A DNA stretch of 64,000 nucleotides from Polymyxa betae (Eukaryota > Endomyxa > Phytomyxea > Plasmodiophorida > Plasmodiophoridae), in NCBI GenBank assembly GCA_003693705.1, contig RBZT01000435.1:186001-250000 (forward strand). The letters run 5' to 3'. The position numbers and the translations under genes are program-made. This document shows, one piece after another, positions 12,498-23,704 of this stretch (position 1 is its first letter; every line of letters begins with the position of its first letter). Below the pieces are notes generated by a model. It was not told the origin of the DNA. It saw nothing but the letters and a program-made list of their open reading frames with translations, and searched no databases.

Positions 12498-14348
12498 ATG
12501 GGAACTTCTCCCAGGTCTGCACCGTTTCTGCTTCGTGACAAAATAAGGCTGTTCGACAGGTTCGCTTTGGACAATTCACCATTGAACACTTCACGTTCGG
12601 TTCGCGATGATCAGACCAAATCTGAAGTCGCCATGTTTCCTGGCTGGAAACACGTGCCATTGCCTCCACCACAACCTATCGTTCTACCAAGAAAATCCAA
12701 TAATGAGCCGATATCAGCATTCGGAATAAGCACAGATTCGGCCTTAACGCCTCGCATCGTCTTGAAGGACACCGATTTTGAACCGGTCGAAGATACGATC
12801 AAGAGGATAATGGATGAAGCGATCGAAGCAAATACGCATGCGTTAACGGCACGCTTTCAGGCAGTTCTCAAACAGCAATGTAGCTCAATCGAACAGAAAC
12901 ACCAAGCTCTTGCGGAAAAGTATAGACAGCGAGTTACGAAAGCGATGCTGACAGCCAAGACCAAGCTTGATCGCTGCAGAGCTGAGTTGACAGAGACCAA
13001 AACAGCTGTTCAAGCCGCAGTTAAAGTCTCTGCCGAGCGAGATGATTTGCGATCTAAGAATGAAGACCTGAGGGCGGAAATGGCTACTTTGACAGCTCAA
13101 ATGAAACAGGAGAAAGCAGCTATGAATACGAAAGTGAAATTTCTTCGAGCTCTTATAGCTGACAATGCACGCTCTAAAACAGACTCCAAAGCTCACCCGT
13201 CGCTTAAAAAGAACCCATCAGTACCAGAGGAACAAACTCCATGGACAGATCATACGAAATCTAACTCAGAGATCGCGAAACAATCTCAACAAATCCAATC
13301 ATTAAACCAACAGCTGCAAATACTTGAGCAGCAAAAGCGACAACAAAAACTCGAACAGATACAAAAGCAGCAACAACAACAGGAAACGAATCAAAGCGAA
13401 CAAATCCAGAGGCGACCAGATCAGGATGAAGCGATAGAGACTGATCCACAGGAAGAAGAGCAGAATGGAGTGACGAAGCTCATTGAAGAATTGGAAACGA
13501 AACAGGAAGAAATAACAAAGCTGACTAAGGAAAAGAAGCTATCAGAGCAAAGGAATAAAGTTCTGAAAGATGAGAACGCCAAGCTTAAAGAAGAGCTAAA
13601 CCAAGAGAAATCATTACTGAAATCGGAACGACAGCAACTGTCTCAGAAAATTGAACAAGCACAAGCCGAAATTGGAGGCCTGACAATGCAATTGTACACT
13701 GCTCGACTAAAAGCAGAAGAATTAACAGAGAAGGACATAGAGATCGAGACCGAACTGAAACTTATGCAGGAAAACTTTGCCACTATCGCTAGCGAGAAAG
13801 CAGAAATGGAGACATCTATGATGACCCGGATTGGATCCCTCAAAAATGAGCTGAAACGAACCAGAAGAGCGATTTGTATAAGATCGCTCCTATTCCAGGC
13901 TCATCTAAAAACTATTCATTCATCAGTGATGGTGTGTGACAAGATTGATGAGTATCTTGACGGGCAGCTGACCTGTAAACAATGCCTCGGCACGCTCAGG
14001 AAACCACAAGTTCTATATCCTTGTGGACATTCATTTTGCGAGCCGTGTATCGAGACTTTAAAAGATCCAGAAACAAAACGTCTAGTCTGCTGCGATTGCG
14101 ATTGCGCTTGTGAAGCAATCACAGTCACCAATTCAGCGTTGGATGCGATCATATCGCAATACAACTGGTGGAAAGTTTCTTTAGACGATCTGAGGAAGAA
14201 ATACGTTGGCGCTCAGGGCTCGCTAGCAGGGGAGAATAACAGTGATCCCGATTTCGCTGTTGCATTATCAGCATCGGCTAATAACACCAATCCAGTTCTA
14301 AGACCGTCATTAGCGACATTGAATCGACAGTATAGTAAGCAAAAATAA
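12498..14348 (+). CDS. Long coiled-coil protein with C-terminal RING finger
   Basis: Single-exon gene of about 617 residues starting at the ATG at 12498; the frame extends upstream, but without an ATG. Residues roughly 100-460 form a nearly continuous coiled coil, with Gln-rich stretches around 270-300. Near residue 500 a zinc-binding cluster follows: CKQC, then CGHSFCEPC, then CCDCDCAC. The CxxC...CxHxxCxxC pattern is that of a RING/U-box-like E3 ligase, although the last metal pair is unusually cysteine-dense. The C-terminus is low-complexity Ser/Asn/Ala. A RING placed after a long coiled coil resembles TRIM-like E3s with reversed order, and protist proteins of unknown function. An E3 ubiquitin ligase or scaffold is inferred; its substrate is unknown. 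Confidence 0.7.
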   Translation: MGTSPRSAPFLLRDKIRLFDRFALDNSPLNTSRSVRDDQTKSEVAMFPGWKHVPLPPPQPIVLPRKSNNEPISAFGISTDSALTPRIVLKDTDFEPVEDTIKRIMDEAIEANTHALTARFQAVLKQQCSSIEQKHQALAEKYRQRVTKAMLTAKTKLDRCRAELTETKTAVQAAVKVSAERDDLRSKNEDLRAEMATLTAQMKQEKAAMNTKVKFLRALIADNARSKTDSKAHPSLKKNPSVPEEQTPWTDHTKSNSEIAKQSQQIQSLNQQLQILEQQKRQQKLEQIQKQQQQQETNQSEQIQRRPDQDEAIETDPQEEEQNGVTKLIEELETKQEEITKLTKEKKLSEQRNKVLKDENAKLKEELNQEKSLLKSERQQLSQKIEQAQAEIGGLTMQLYTARLKAEELTEKDIEIETELKLMQENFATIASEKAEMETSMMTRIGSLKNELKRTRRAICIRSLLFQAHLKTIHSSVMVCDKIDEYLDGQLTCKQCLGTLRKPQVLYPCGHSFCEPCIETLKDPETKRLVCCDCDCACEAITVTNSALDAIISQYNWWKVSLDDLRKKYVGAQGSLAGENNSDPDFAVALSASANNTNPVLRPSLATLNRQYSKQK

Positions 14349-14420
14349 ATACGGCAGATAACGTCAACTATCAATATACCTCGTTGAGTTCGGTCGGAAT
14401 CACAACAACGGTAGGCTAGC

Positions 14421-14504
14421 ATGACTTCTTTTGACGGTGGCACGCGCTCAGCCCAGTCATCTGTTGAGGGGCAGGTTTCCAAGCCACACATCATTTGCCA
14501 TTGA
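14421..14504 (+). other. Possible upstream ORF of the epsin-like gene
   Basis: An ATG at 14421 opens a 27-codon frame that stops at 14502-14504, 8 nt before the main ATG at 14513. Its placement would make it a uORF able to lower translation of the downstream ENTH protein. It could instead be non-transcribed promoter sequence, since the transcription start is unknown. Confidence 0.3.
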
Positions 14505-14512
14505 ACGTAACG

Positions 14513-16434
14513 ATGAAGCAATTCGTCCGAAAGGTCAAGGACAACGTTCTTTTGTTCAGTGAGGGCGAACGCTTGGTTCGTGATGCTACATCCAATGAAC
14601 CATGGGGAGCATCAAGCACGTTGATGCACCAGATTGCTGATCTTACGTGCCAACGAGAGCATTATGAATCCGTCACGAATATGTTGTGGAAGCGTCTTAC
14701 TGATGTCACTTACCCACGACATGTTCTCAAGGTTTGGCATCGCGTGATTCGAGCATTTGTATTGAATGTTTGCGCAGGCTTGCCTATTGGTCGAGTTCCT
14801 ACTAAGAAACGGCAGTGAACGATTCGTTCATGATATGAAACAGAGGAGGCGCCGTTTTGAAGCCTTGAGCAAGTTCACAGACTATGCGGAGAATCCAGAA
14901 ATTGGAGCTGATGTTCGCTCTAAAACACTGCAACTTTTAACATTGCTTGATGATGATGCGAAAAGAAATGAGGAGCGTGTCACAGCCGCCCGAACAAAGG
15001 CGAAAATTCACGGCATGGGCAATACCTTTAACAGCCCGCATTTGCAATCGAGTGGCAGCCAACGCCGTGATGACTTGTCATCAAATAGCCGAGACAATGG
15101 GTTCCAAGAATCCCCAGCGTCGAATCGTGACAACCACAACCGGCAAAACAGTGACGACTCTTTCGACGAGAAGCTCAAAGCTGGTAAAACTGAGTCAAAA
15201 CCCAAAAGCAAAGAGAAAAAGAAAGCTGAGAAACAGCACGATTCCTTCGGGTTTGATGATGATCCTTTGGATGATGAGGATGTACCGAAACCCAGAGAGA
15301 ATGCGAAATCAATCAAGAAGGAAACCGATGAAACGGAACAATCTTCTCCTCTCTCCGAGAAGAAGAACAAAAAGTCAAAGGATAGTGAATCTAAGCCTAA
15401 AAAGGACAAGAAGAAGAAAAAGAAGGCAAACAAAGACGTTGACTCAGACGAGGTTGGCATCCCAGACCCTCCAAGCGGCCAAGAGGACGAGGGAGATTTT
15501 GTTGGTGCCGATCGGGCTAGTGGACTCGCCAACCAAATGAGCCAAATGTCGTTTGAAGCATCGTTCGATCTGATGGATAATTCTTCGAATCAAAAAGCTC
15601 AAAAGCAACCGAAACAGCCAAAACAGCAGCAACAAACACAGCAGCAGCAGCAGCCAGCGTCATTTGACTTCTTCTCATCGTTGGATAACCAGACAATTAG
15701 TCCAACTAGTGCTACGCAGAGCGAATGGTTCGATTCCAAGCCAACTGCAAAAACGCCAGAAATCAGCAACGCAAACGGTAATGCTTTCTTTGACGACTTC
15801 CAGAGCGCATCAACTATTCCTGCCAAAGCTAGCCCAAACCAATCCCCAGCACAAACCGCGAAGAAACCGGAAGATCTCTGGTCATCGCTCACTAACATCG
15901 ACAGTCTAACTGCTCCAAAATCTCAACAACCGGTGTTATCCAAAACGGTCTCAGCGCCGATGGCTCCTCAGCCAATGGGCCAGCAGCAGCCATACGACGC
16001 GTTCAGTATGCTTGGAGCGAATTCCAACCAAGGCCTCTACAATAGCAACAACCAAGCAGCTTTCAACAGCAACAATCAGCCTGCCTTTAACAGCAACAAT
16101 CAGCCTGCCTTCAACAGCAACAATGGTTTCTATAATGGCTATCCACAGGCACCCCAACAACAGGGACCGTATGGAGGGCCATATGGCCAGGTAGGCCGCG
16201 CCAACTTGACAAAAAGGGAAGCTGAATATGAGACAGACACCACCACAACAACCAATGTACCCCATGATGCCAAACAATCCTCACCAGCAACAATTCGTCA
16301 ATCCAATGCAGCAATCGAATTTCGGCGGCGCCCAGATTCCGATGCAGCAGCAAAAGCCGCAAGCGAACTTGAATATCCCAGATGCATTTGCTGTGTTCGG
16401 TGCCATGAACAAACGAACCACGGTGGGACCTTGA
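14513..16434 (+). CDS. ENTH-domain clathrin adaptor, epsin/epsinR-like
   Basis: Endocytic or Golgi-endosomal adaptor that binds phosphoinositides and clathrin machinery. Three exons: 14513-14731, 14778-16190, 16237-16434. The first 150 residues are an ENTH domain (ATSNEPWGASSTLM, MLWKRLTD, then after the 46-nt intron LLVEFLLRNGSERF and ADVRSKTLQLLTLLDDD). The remainder is disordered: a Lys/Glu-rich stretch, Gln-rich runs, an imperfect repeat AFNSNNQP (about 16050-16130) and Phe-containing acidic motifs (DDFQ, SFEASFDLMD) of the kind that bind AP-complex ears. The third exon supplies a Pro/Gln/Met-rich tail ending in AFAVFGAMNKRTTVGP. Reading through the second intron gives an unlikely tail, which supports splicing. 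The loop around LTDVTYPRHVLK resembles epsinR/Clint1 slightly more than classical epsin. It converges on the bS16m gene with 23 nt between stops. Confidence 0.88.
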
Positions 16435-16457
16435 ATACAACTATCAATGACCTCTGT

Positions 16458-16836
16458 TTATTTCGATGCTTCTTGTCCCTTGCGTTTCTTGCTTTTCTCG
16501 GTCGGTTCCGGGAAAATGGGAGTTGGCAGCATGTCAGCTTTAGAAAGGAGATTGTGAACGATGGAAGTCGGCTGCGCTCCAACACCAAGCTAGTTTAAAA
16601 TAAGTATTTGAAATGAGTATAGGATCAAGAAAAGCAATCGGTCTTCGTACCCAATATTTGAGACGAGACATTTCGAGACGGAGATGCTTAGCCCCGAACC
16701 GATCCGGATGCGGATCCCAAGTTCCTAGTATCTCGAGATGGCGACCATCCCTGGGCGATCGTGCATCGGCGGCAACGATCCTGTAAAACGCATGGGCGTG
16801 ACGCCCGAACCTTTGTAATCTCAGTCGCACCACCAT
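16458..16836 (-). CDS. MRPS16: Mitochondrial small ribosomal subunit protein bS16m
   Basis: Two exons, 16651-16836 and 16458-16589, with a 61-nt intron. The first exon reads MVVRLRLQRFGR, YRIVAADARSPRDGR and EILGTWDPHPD, the signature of bacterial-type S16. The second begins LGVGAQPTSIVHNLLSKADMLP, the conserved C-terminal half. The total is about 125 residues, usual for mitochondrial S16. Because this is a nuclear gene with an intron, a mitochondrial product is inferred. A cleavable presequence is not obvious, as is common for MRPS16. The lysine-rich tail KKRKGQEASK is an extension. Confidence 0.92.
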
Positions 16837-17019
16837 GGAAATGCACAGGGCGGAGTGCGAGGAGGGCGCCTTCTTCCATCTTAGCAGCTTTCGTAAACAT
16901 CAAGTTCATATTCTTTATATTGCTTAAAAGGATAGACGTGAGTTGAGTGAACTCCTGATAGCCAAACGATATTAGTTGTGATATATTCGACTTTTACACG
17001 ATTTCCTTACTTTATTCTT

Positions 17020-18065
17020 CTACAAGCCGTATTTGGTAAAACGGACGAAATGCTCGGATAGAATGGGCTGGAAAAATGGACTTTCATACAACCGAGATAG
17101 TGTTTGTTTCGCCGAAAGTGTGGGCCCGAAAATTTGCTGTCTCCAATAGAAACGCTCATCTTCTTTTAATGGTAAAATCTCGTCAATCTTCATTTTGATA
17201 GATGTCTGCCCGTGGTCCAGAAATTCAATATGTGACTTCTTATCGCGAATTGAGTGCTGCTGATCCAGATAACGCAGGGTCTCCAAGATGATCTAAATGA
17301 ACGTTAGGAGAATGCAACGGTTCTAACATATTGCACCTCCATATGTGATTCATACCAAAGAAGATAAGCGCTGCCGATCCAAGCCAACATACCAGTCGCT
17401 CTCCAAGATAGATCTGTGTTCATTTCCGCCAAACATTGTTTAGAGACTAGCGAATACGTTCTTCGGTCTCGCTTAGATAGGAATGAATTGATGCTGAAAT
17501 TTCAAGTAAATAATAGAAAAACGTCCATAACGATGGAATAGTACCGATTGAATATCGCCCCATTGCTATCGCTTAAAACGACATGAAACGGTGTTGGAGT
17601 CACTAATCGTTTTGCCGGCTTCATTTTGGCAAGACGCTCTCGATGAGCTTGTCCAATAGCATGCCAATCGGCAATGTTCCCACGATAGATATGGGCTAGT
17701 TGCAATTCAAAGAAGGCATTGGTCTTCTTAGCAAATAGAAACCGTAATTGCGAATGCAAACGAACTGTTCCTCTCAAGAATACCACTTGCTGAACTTGGC
17801 GAATTATCTCATTTTGACTTTTTCCTAACTGCTCGAATCCATTGTCAAAGAGGAGGTCAAAATCAGTCATGCATTGTTCAATCAAAGCCAAGGCTCTGGC
17901 AGTTTGAGCAGGAGTCATTTTCTCAGATTTTGTGGTCTTATTGATAAACCCATTAGCAGCAATCGCTTCAGCATCTATAGGGCTAATAACAGCTGATGAT
18001 TGCCGGTTGCAAGCTGAACTTGCAGACCCCATAATGCTAACAGTACAAATTTCGATCTCAGACAT
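17020..18065 (-). CDS. Unknown protein with one hydrophobic segment
   Basis: Three exons: about 17549-18065, a middle exon around 17334-17500, and 17020-17292, joined by short introns that keep frame (SDSNGAIFNR-INSFLSKRDRR, then SHME-IILETLRY). The protein has about 310 residues. After a Ser/Ala-rich start it is mostly helical, with Gln- and Arg-rich stretches, one candidate membrane segment (TGMLAWIGSAYLLWY), and a basic aromatic C-terminus ending FVRFTKYGL. I do not recognise a family. The start at 18065 (MSEIEICTV) is the first ATG that gives the conserved-looking frame; another Met follows 11 codons later. It lies downstream of BiP on the same strand. Confidence 0.6.
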
Positions 18066-18171
18066 AAATCTGCAAAGAACAATTGAGTTCCACAATACAT
18101 CGTTAAAACGAAGTCCAATTCTATTAATTGTACATGGTTGAGGTCAGTGTTGGGATATATGGTCGAGGGGC

Positions 18172-19509
18172 TTAAAGTTCATCATGATCCGGTTCATCAT
18201 CGTCGTCATCATCAGACTTCGAAGCCCCGGCGTCGCTGCCCATTTTCTGGTACAGCTTGGTGATGATCGGGTTGACAATGGCTTCAAGAGATTCCTTCTG
18301 CTCGTTGATGTCGTCCTTTAAGGCTTCGGGATTGCTAGCCAACCAGGCAATCGTTTCATCGGCTGCCTTGTTGATGGCAGCGGCATCCTCATCACTGATG
18401 TGCTTGCCGAGCTTCTCCTTGTCCTTGATCTGGGTCTTGGTGTTGTAGGCGTAAGATTCAAGAGACACCTTGGCTTCGATCTGTTCCTTGGCAATCTTAT
18501 CGGCTTCAGCGAACTGCTCAGCGGCCCTGACCATCTCTTCGACTTCATCGGCGTTCAGCCTGGTCTGGTCAGCTGTAATAGTGATCGACTGCTTGTTGCC
18601 AGTTCCTTTGTCTGTGGCGCTAACTGAAAGAATCGAGTTGGCATCAACTTCAAAAATGACTTCAATTTGAGGAACACCACGAGGAGCAGGAGGAATGCCA
18701 GTTAACTCGAACTTGCCCAAAGGAACACAGTCCTTGGTCAGCTTACGTTCACCCTGGAAGACCTGGATACTGACTGCCGGTTGCTGATCAGCGTAGGTGG
18801 TGAAGACTTGAGTCTTCTTGGTCGGGACGACAGTGTTACGAGGAACGACAGAGGTCATGACACCACCGTAAGTTTCAATACCGAGCGTCAGAGGAGTGAC
18901 ATCTAACAACAGAATGTCGGCGCTGTCCTTGTGTCCACCCTGCAAAGGAAATCAGTAAACAAATATAAAAAAAAGAAAGGTGAACGTACCAAGATACCGG
19001 CTTGAACAGCAGCACCATAGGCAATAGCCTCATCAGGGTTGATGTCACGCTTTGGCTCCTTTCCGTCAAAGAACTCTTTCAGAAGGCTGATGACCTTGGG
19101 GATACGGGTAGAACCTCCGACCATGACAATTTCATTGACCTGCTTCTTGTCGACCTTGGCGTCTTTGAGAACCTTCTCGACTGGGGCGAGAGTCTTCTTG
19201 AACAGATTCTTGTTGAGTTCTTCGAATCTCGCTCGGCTCACCTTCTGGGTGAAGTCGATACCGTCGATCAGACTCTCAACATCGATGGTGGTCTCCGTAA
19301 CACTGGAAAGCATTCGCTTGGCCTTTTCACAGGCTCGGCGCAGCTTGGCTGTCGCACGAGGGTTTTTCAGAACCTCTTTGCCGTGGTTTTTCTTGAAGAT
19401 GTTGGCAGCCCATTTCATCAGGTTGTTGTCAAAATCTTGACCACCCAGGTGGGTATCACCGCTGGTAGCAGCGACTTCAAAAACTCCATCGTCGATAGTC
19501 AACAGGGAA

Positions 19510-19540
<31 letters not shown>

Positions 19541-20305
19541 CCAGGACCTTCTGCTCCTTTTCCAACTTCTTTTCCAGACCGTATGCAATAGCTGCGGCCG
19601 TGGGTTCGTTGATAATACGAAGAACGTTAAGACCAGCGATCTTTCCGGCATCCTTAGTAGCTTGACGTTGCTGATCCGTGAAATAGGCTGGAACAGTGAT
19701 GACGGCGTTCTTGACAGTCTGACCGAGGTAGGTCTCGGCAGTTTCCTTCATCTTGCCCAACACCATGGCAGAAATCTGTTCAGGAGCGAACTCCTGTTCA
19801 GTGTTGGCGTAGGTGACCTGGAAGTAGGGCTTGTTCTTCTTATTGACGATCTTGAAGGGATAAGTCTTCATATCCTTCTGGATTTCAGAATCATCGAAAG
19901 TGCGACCGATCATACGCTTGGCGTCGAAAACGGTGTTCGTCGGGTTAAGAGAGGCCTGCATCTGGATGAGCGATGCAGAGCAACATTCTTACAGGTACAA
20001 ACCTGGTTCTTCGCGGCATCACCGACAAATCGTTCATTGGAAGTGGGATCGAAACCAACCCAGGAAGGGGTGATACGGTTTCCTTGGTCGTTGGCGATAA
20101 TTTCGACACGACCGTTCTGGTAAACTCCCACGACTGAATAAGTGGTTCCAAGATCGATACCGACAGCGAGTCCATCTGTTGGAGGCTTAGACCCAAGATT
20201 GCACTAGCAAGAGATGCTCCTACCAGCTGGAGCATCATCTTCGACGGCAAATGCGCAGCCGAGGATGGCGAAGGCGAACAAGCCCAAGAATAACTTCGTC
20301 CTCAT
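18172..20305 (-). CDS. BiP: ER-lumenal Hsp70 chaperone BiP/GRP78
   Basis: Hsp70 of the endoplasmic reticulum that folds secretory proteins and buffers ER stress. Four exons: 20224-20305, 20003-20175, 18990-19955 and 18172-18939, with introns of 47-50 nt. It starts with a signal peptide ([20 protein letters not shown]) and then the nucleotide-binding signature [14 protein letters not shown]. The second Hsp70 signature [16 protein letters not shown] and the third [13 protein letters not shown] are both present. The substrate-binding domain begins near [17 protein letters not shown]. The C-terminus is Asp-rich and ends in HDEL, the retrieval signal common in yeast, plants and many protists, whereas mammals use KDEL. 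Length about 660 residues, normal for BiP. All catalytic blocks look intact. The upstream region carries stress-type promoter motifs. Confidence 0.97.
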
Positions 20306-20497
20306 CGTTGCCTGTATCTGAGACCACCACCGATTACAAGCAGGGGTGGACAGCCGACTCCAATCGATCGATAACAACAATGAAAGTCCGATACGCAAAG
20401 AAGAGGCCCCTAGTAGTTGGTCCAAAACTGGGAGTCTTAGACATACGCCCCGCCGTGGCCGCGCGTTTTTCCCGGGCCCAGTGCCAGATCCTACTGT

Positions 20498-20563
20498 CGG
20501 TCAGAGACTCAGAGACTCAGAGCTCAGAATATTCTCCGTAGAGGCGTCAGATTGCTGACGTCA
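20498..20563 (-). promoter_or_regulatory. Candidate stress-response elements upstream of BiP
   Basis: Within about 260 bp upstream of the BiP start lie a perfect TGACGTCA palindrome (20556-20563), the core bound by CREB/ATF-type bZIP factors and close to UPR elements. There is also a GAATATTC inverted pair (20527-20534), matching two units of a heat-shock element. A short direct repeat GACTCAGA lies between about 20503 and 20524. BiP genes are widely induced by ER stress through bZIP factors, so the placement is sensible. No factor binding is shown. Confidence 0.35.
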
Positions 20564-20915
20564 TCAACTCATCATATGGCGCGGACCGCGTGCGGCCTCT
20601 ACCGGTACCCCCAGTCTAGCCTATTCGGCTACTGTATACAGCCTCTATAGTTGCGGCGGTAGCGCTTTGGCGCATCCCCAACCGAATGCCGATCCTGACT
20701 TCGTTCACGATTGTCGCCGTATGACACAAATGCTTGCAGGAGTCAAGTATTCCTGTTAATAAAGCTGTAATGTGTTGATTATTAACGGCTCCGCTTTCGT
20801 TCTGTTGCTTTTTAGATTCCCTGGAATCATGTGTTTGTTTAACAAAGCACAATATCAAATGACGAATCGAAGAACAATAAACTGTTTGGATAAATAGTAG
20901 TATACATTTATAATG

Positions 20916-21233
20916 TTATAGAACGGGGAAAATTCTCTTGGCATTTGGCGGGTATAGTTGATCTGTCGGTGGAGGCGGGAACAGACTTTTAAATGACGGC
21001 CCTGCCTTGATGATCTCCACAAGCGATGCAGCCCAGGAATCCAATCCTGACTGTACAGATACTTGCTCGTAGCATATGAAATTCGTGGGGTGGATTCTGC
21101 TTTCTCCAATGATCTGAATCAGGACTACAGCGGCGATCGATGAGATGAATGCAAATCTGATGATGAATAGACAGATTGCAGCAGCTGTCGTCGCTTGAAA
21201 GGATGATGGGTCATTGAGCCCGGAATCAGGCAT
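20916..21233 (-). CDS. Small single-pass membrane protein, unknown
   Basis: Frame of 105 residues from ATG 21233. Residues about 17-40 are a clear hydrophobic helix (AICLFIIRFAFISSIAAVVLIQII). It is followed by a soluble tail with two prolines-rich turns (FPPPPTDQLYPPNAK). No family was recognised. A small mitochondrial or ER membrane subunit is possible. Neighbours on both sides are transcribed away from it, and the frame is supported only by composition and length, so it could be non-coding. Confidence 0.4.
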   Translation of the reverse strand: MPDSGLNDPSSFQATTAAAICLFIIRFAFISSIAAVVLIQIIGESRIHPTNFICYEQVSVQSGLDSWAASLVEIIKAGPSFKSLFPPPPTDQLYPPNAKRIFPVL

Positions 21234-21604
21234 TTATTCGCCAGAGCTGGACGGGAAAAAACGTTCAAATGAAAGAATAAGAAATAGATAGAGTTCAGGG
21301 CCCGGCTTACGGGCTGCTTCGAAAAATGAGAATAAGAAAAACTGAAAGCCACCGCTTCCCAAGGTCCAGATATCCTTGATACATGAATCATTGTCGTTGA
21401 ATCACCTTCCTGATTCATTCCAAAGTGCAATTAACTTGCTTCCGAATTGTATAAGAAAAAAGTAGAATTACGGTATGAAAAAATAACAAAATTTCTGGCA
21501 GTCACAGAGGGTGGTTGTTGTAGCAACAGCTTTCCTTGCTGAATGCACGATTTTCATGACCCTTTCATTCAAGTGCCTGCTAGGGGTCGTCGTAGATTAG
21601 GCTC

Positions 21605-23637
21605 ATGCAGATTCTACAGAATCGCCTGAACTTGCAGAGAGTGCTTGGGACGGGATTCGGCAGCAATCAGCAAATAATATGGCGGCTACAAACCGACGAA
21701 ATCGTCTACATCGTCAATAACATTGTCGTATTCTACAGTCCCCGGTTGAATCGGCAAAGTCGCTTGATTCAGCGACCATCACCCGTATTGTCGATATCAT
21801 TCGATCGCCAAGGCAACCATCTTGCCATTGCTGAAGTCAGTGCCGCTGCGGTTTTTCCGCCGAATCTGATTTCATGCTATAGGCTACTACGATCTCAGTT
21901 CATGACCTATCAGATGAGCCTGATCTATGTCGAGTTTGTACTCTCAGCTCGATAACCGATGATTATTACGTAGCTGTCCGTCTATTCCCGGATTGCTCGA
22001 CGCTTCTGGCGATCAGCACAGCAAAATCTTGCAATGTTCGCATCTGGGATTGGAGGTCTGGCCAGCTGCTGGCGTCTGCGACATCGTCATATTCCATCGT
22101 TTGCCTGGAACTCGGCGTTGACCAAACTAGCTTTGTAACCGGTGGCGATAAATCCGTTTCTATCTGGCATTTCGACAAAACTGAAGCAGAAGGTGCCATC
22201 CAGGAGACGACACTGAAAACAATCGCTGCATGCAATGCTGGATTGTTGGACGATGCGACTTTCGTTTCAGCCTGCCTCGGAAAAGGCAAGTCGTCGTCGC
22301 ATGTGTTTACCCTAACGTCCAAGGCTGTGCTTTGCCGCTTCAACTTGGAACGAAAGACGCTGGAAAAATGGGTCGATCTGAAGCTTGAAAACGGGTTCGA
22401 CATTGCCATCAACGACGATTTCATAGCCATAGCTGGAACTGGAGGTCGAATTCGGCTCTTCACACCTGATACGATCGCCCATATCGCAACGATTTCATCC
22501 GATACGATTACAGCTGAAACGCTCTCCATCGCGTTCAATCGCGATCATTCAAAAATCGCTTGCCTGTATTCCAATAGCACATTAGCGATCTGGGATGCTA
22601 AACGCCACCGGCTTGTTCGGCAATTGGGATTTCATTCCGGCACTGTATTCGATATCATCTCATTCAAAAACGACGGCTTTATTTCATGCTGTAGCGACGG
22701 GCAAGTGCGAAAATGGAGCGAAAACGGTGACGATGAAATCGTTTACGAATTTGAGCCTGGAACGTACCCAACAGCCATCGCGAAATCACCCGATGAAAGC
22801 CAAATCGCCATTGGTGATTGCAAAGGGACTTTGCGACTTTGGCACCGCAGTATAATGTCTGGAGAGCTGAATTTGGTTTCTACTGTGATCTCGGCTCATA
22901 ATGGCCCGATCCTGTCTGCTGATTTCAATCTTGATGCAACATTGCTGTGCTCTGGCGGACAGGACGAATCCATTCGCATGTTCAACGTCGACTTGCAGCT
23001 AACTCCGATCGGGACTTTTATGGACCATCGGGCAGCCGTGGACCTCGTTCGATTCGTGTCGTCATCTGAGTATCTGGTGAGTGTATCATCAGATGGAACA
23101 TATGTTCGCGATGTCTCATCGTTATCGATGGATTCTGCCCAGTTTCTTCCGGAACTGGTAGCTCCGTTCGTTTCTGTTCCCAATGGTAGCCAATTCGGCG
23201 TTAGTGTGGATCGATCAGGACGGGCTGCGATATGGAATGTGACAACCAGACAAGTGTTAAGATACATCGGCGATGATATCCAAGACATTTCTGTTCACCC
23301 ATCTGGCGCGTTAATCGCTTTGTTCAGATCGGATTATCAGATATCCATCATGGATTGGTTCTCATGCGAAACCCTGTCAACGGTCTGCAGTGCATCACCA
23401 AATGCTAAGATTAGATTTGCCGCTGATGGACGACGAATGTTTTCGTTTGGTGACGACAGCTGCATCCTTGTATGGCAGGCCGGTCATGAATTGAATCAGT
23501 TGATTGACGAGCGTCTTCAAGAAACGGCGTCGGAACAGCTAGCCTTGGTTCCAGTTCCAGCTCCAGAGGAGAACGAGGACTACTTTTCTGATGAGTCGTT
23601 TATAGAATTTTCTGAGGACGAATATTCCGATGGGTAG
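21605..23637 (+). CDS. WD40 protein of the WDR62/MAPKBP1 family
   Basis: Two exons, 21605-21835 and 21883-23637, with a 47-nt intron in phase 0. The start MQILQNRLNLQRVLG matches the family opening before the first propeller (..L-RVLGL...). Other matched blocks are IVVFYSPRLNRQ, the unit SCNVRIWDW, LLDDATFVSACLGKGK-SSSHVFTLTSKAVLCRF, IRLFTPDTI and the closing FGDDSCILVWQAGHELNQLI. It therefore has the paired seven-bladed beta-propellers of WDR62/MAPKBP1, which in animals are JNK scaffolds; WDR62 acts at spindle poles. The long animal C-terminal disordered tail is missing or lies in the next ORF. The protein here ends in an acidic segment before the TAG stop at 23635-23637. Confidence 0.82.
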
Positions 23638-23704
23638 GTTGCGTTGATCGAAGTATCTGGCCCTGTAGTGATTTGTTGATAGAACTGTATACACAATTCC
23701 AGGA

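Noticed and set aside
15640-15656. CAG/CAA runs (poly-Gln) in the epsin-like and eIF4G genes as microsatellites
   Set aside because: Short, interrupted and in disordered coding regions where Gln runs are usual.
19002-20123. 373-codon plus-strand open frame
   Set aside because: Lies fully antisense to BiP exon 3 and exon 2. It is a shadow caused by strong codon bias, with no family match.
21966-22538. 190-codon minus-strand open frame
   Set aside because: Antisense to the WDR62-like coding exon; a shadow of it.
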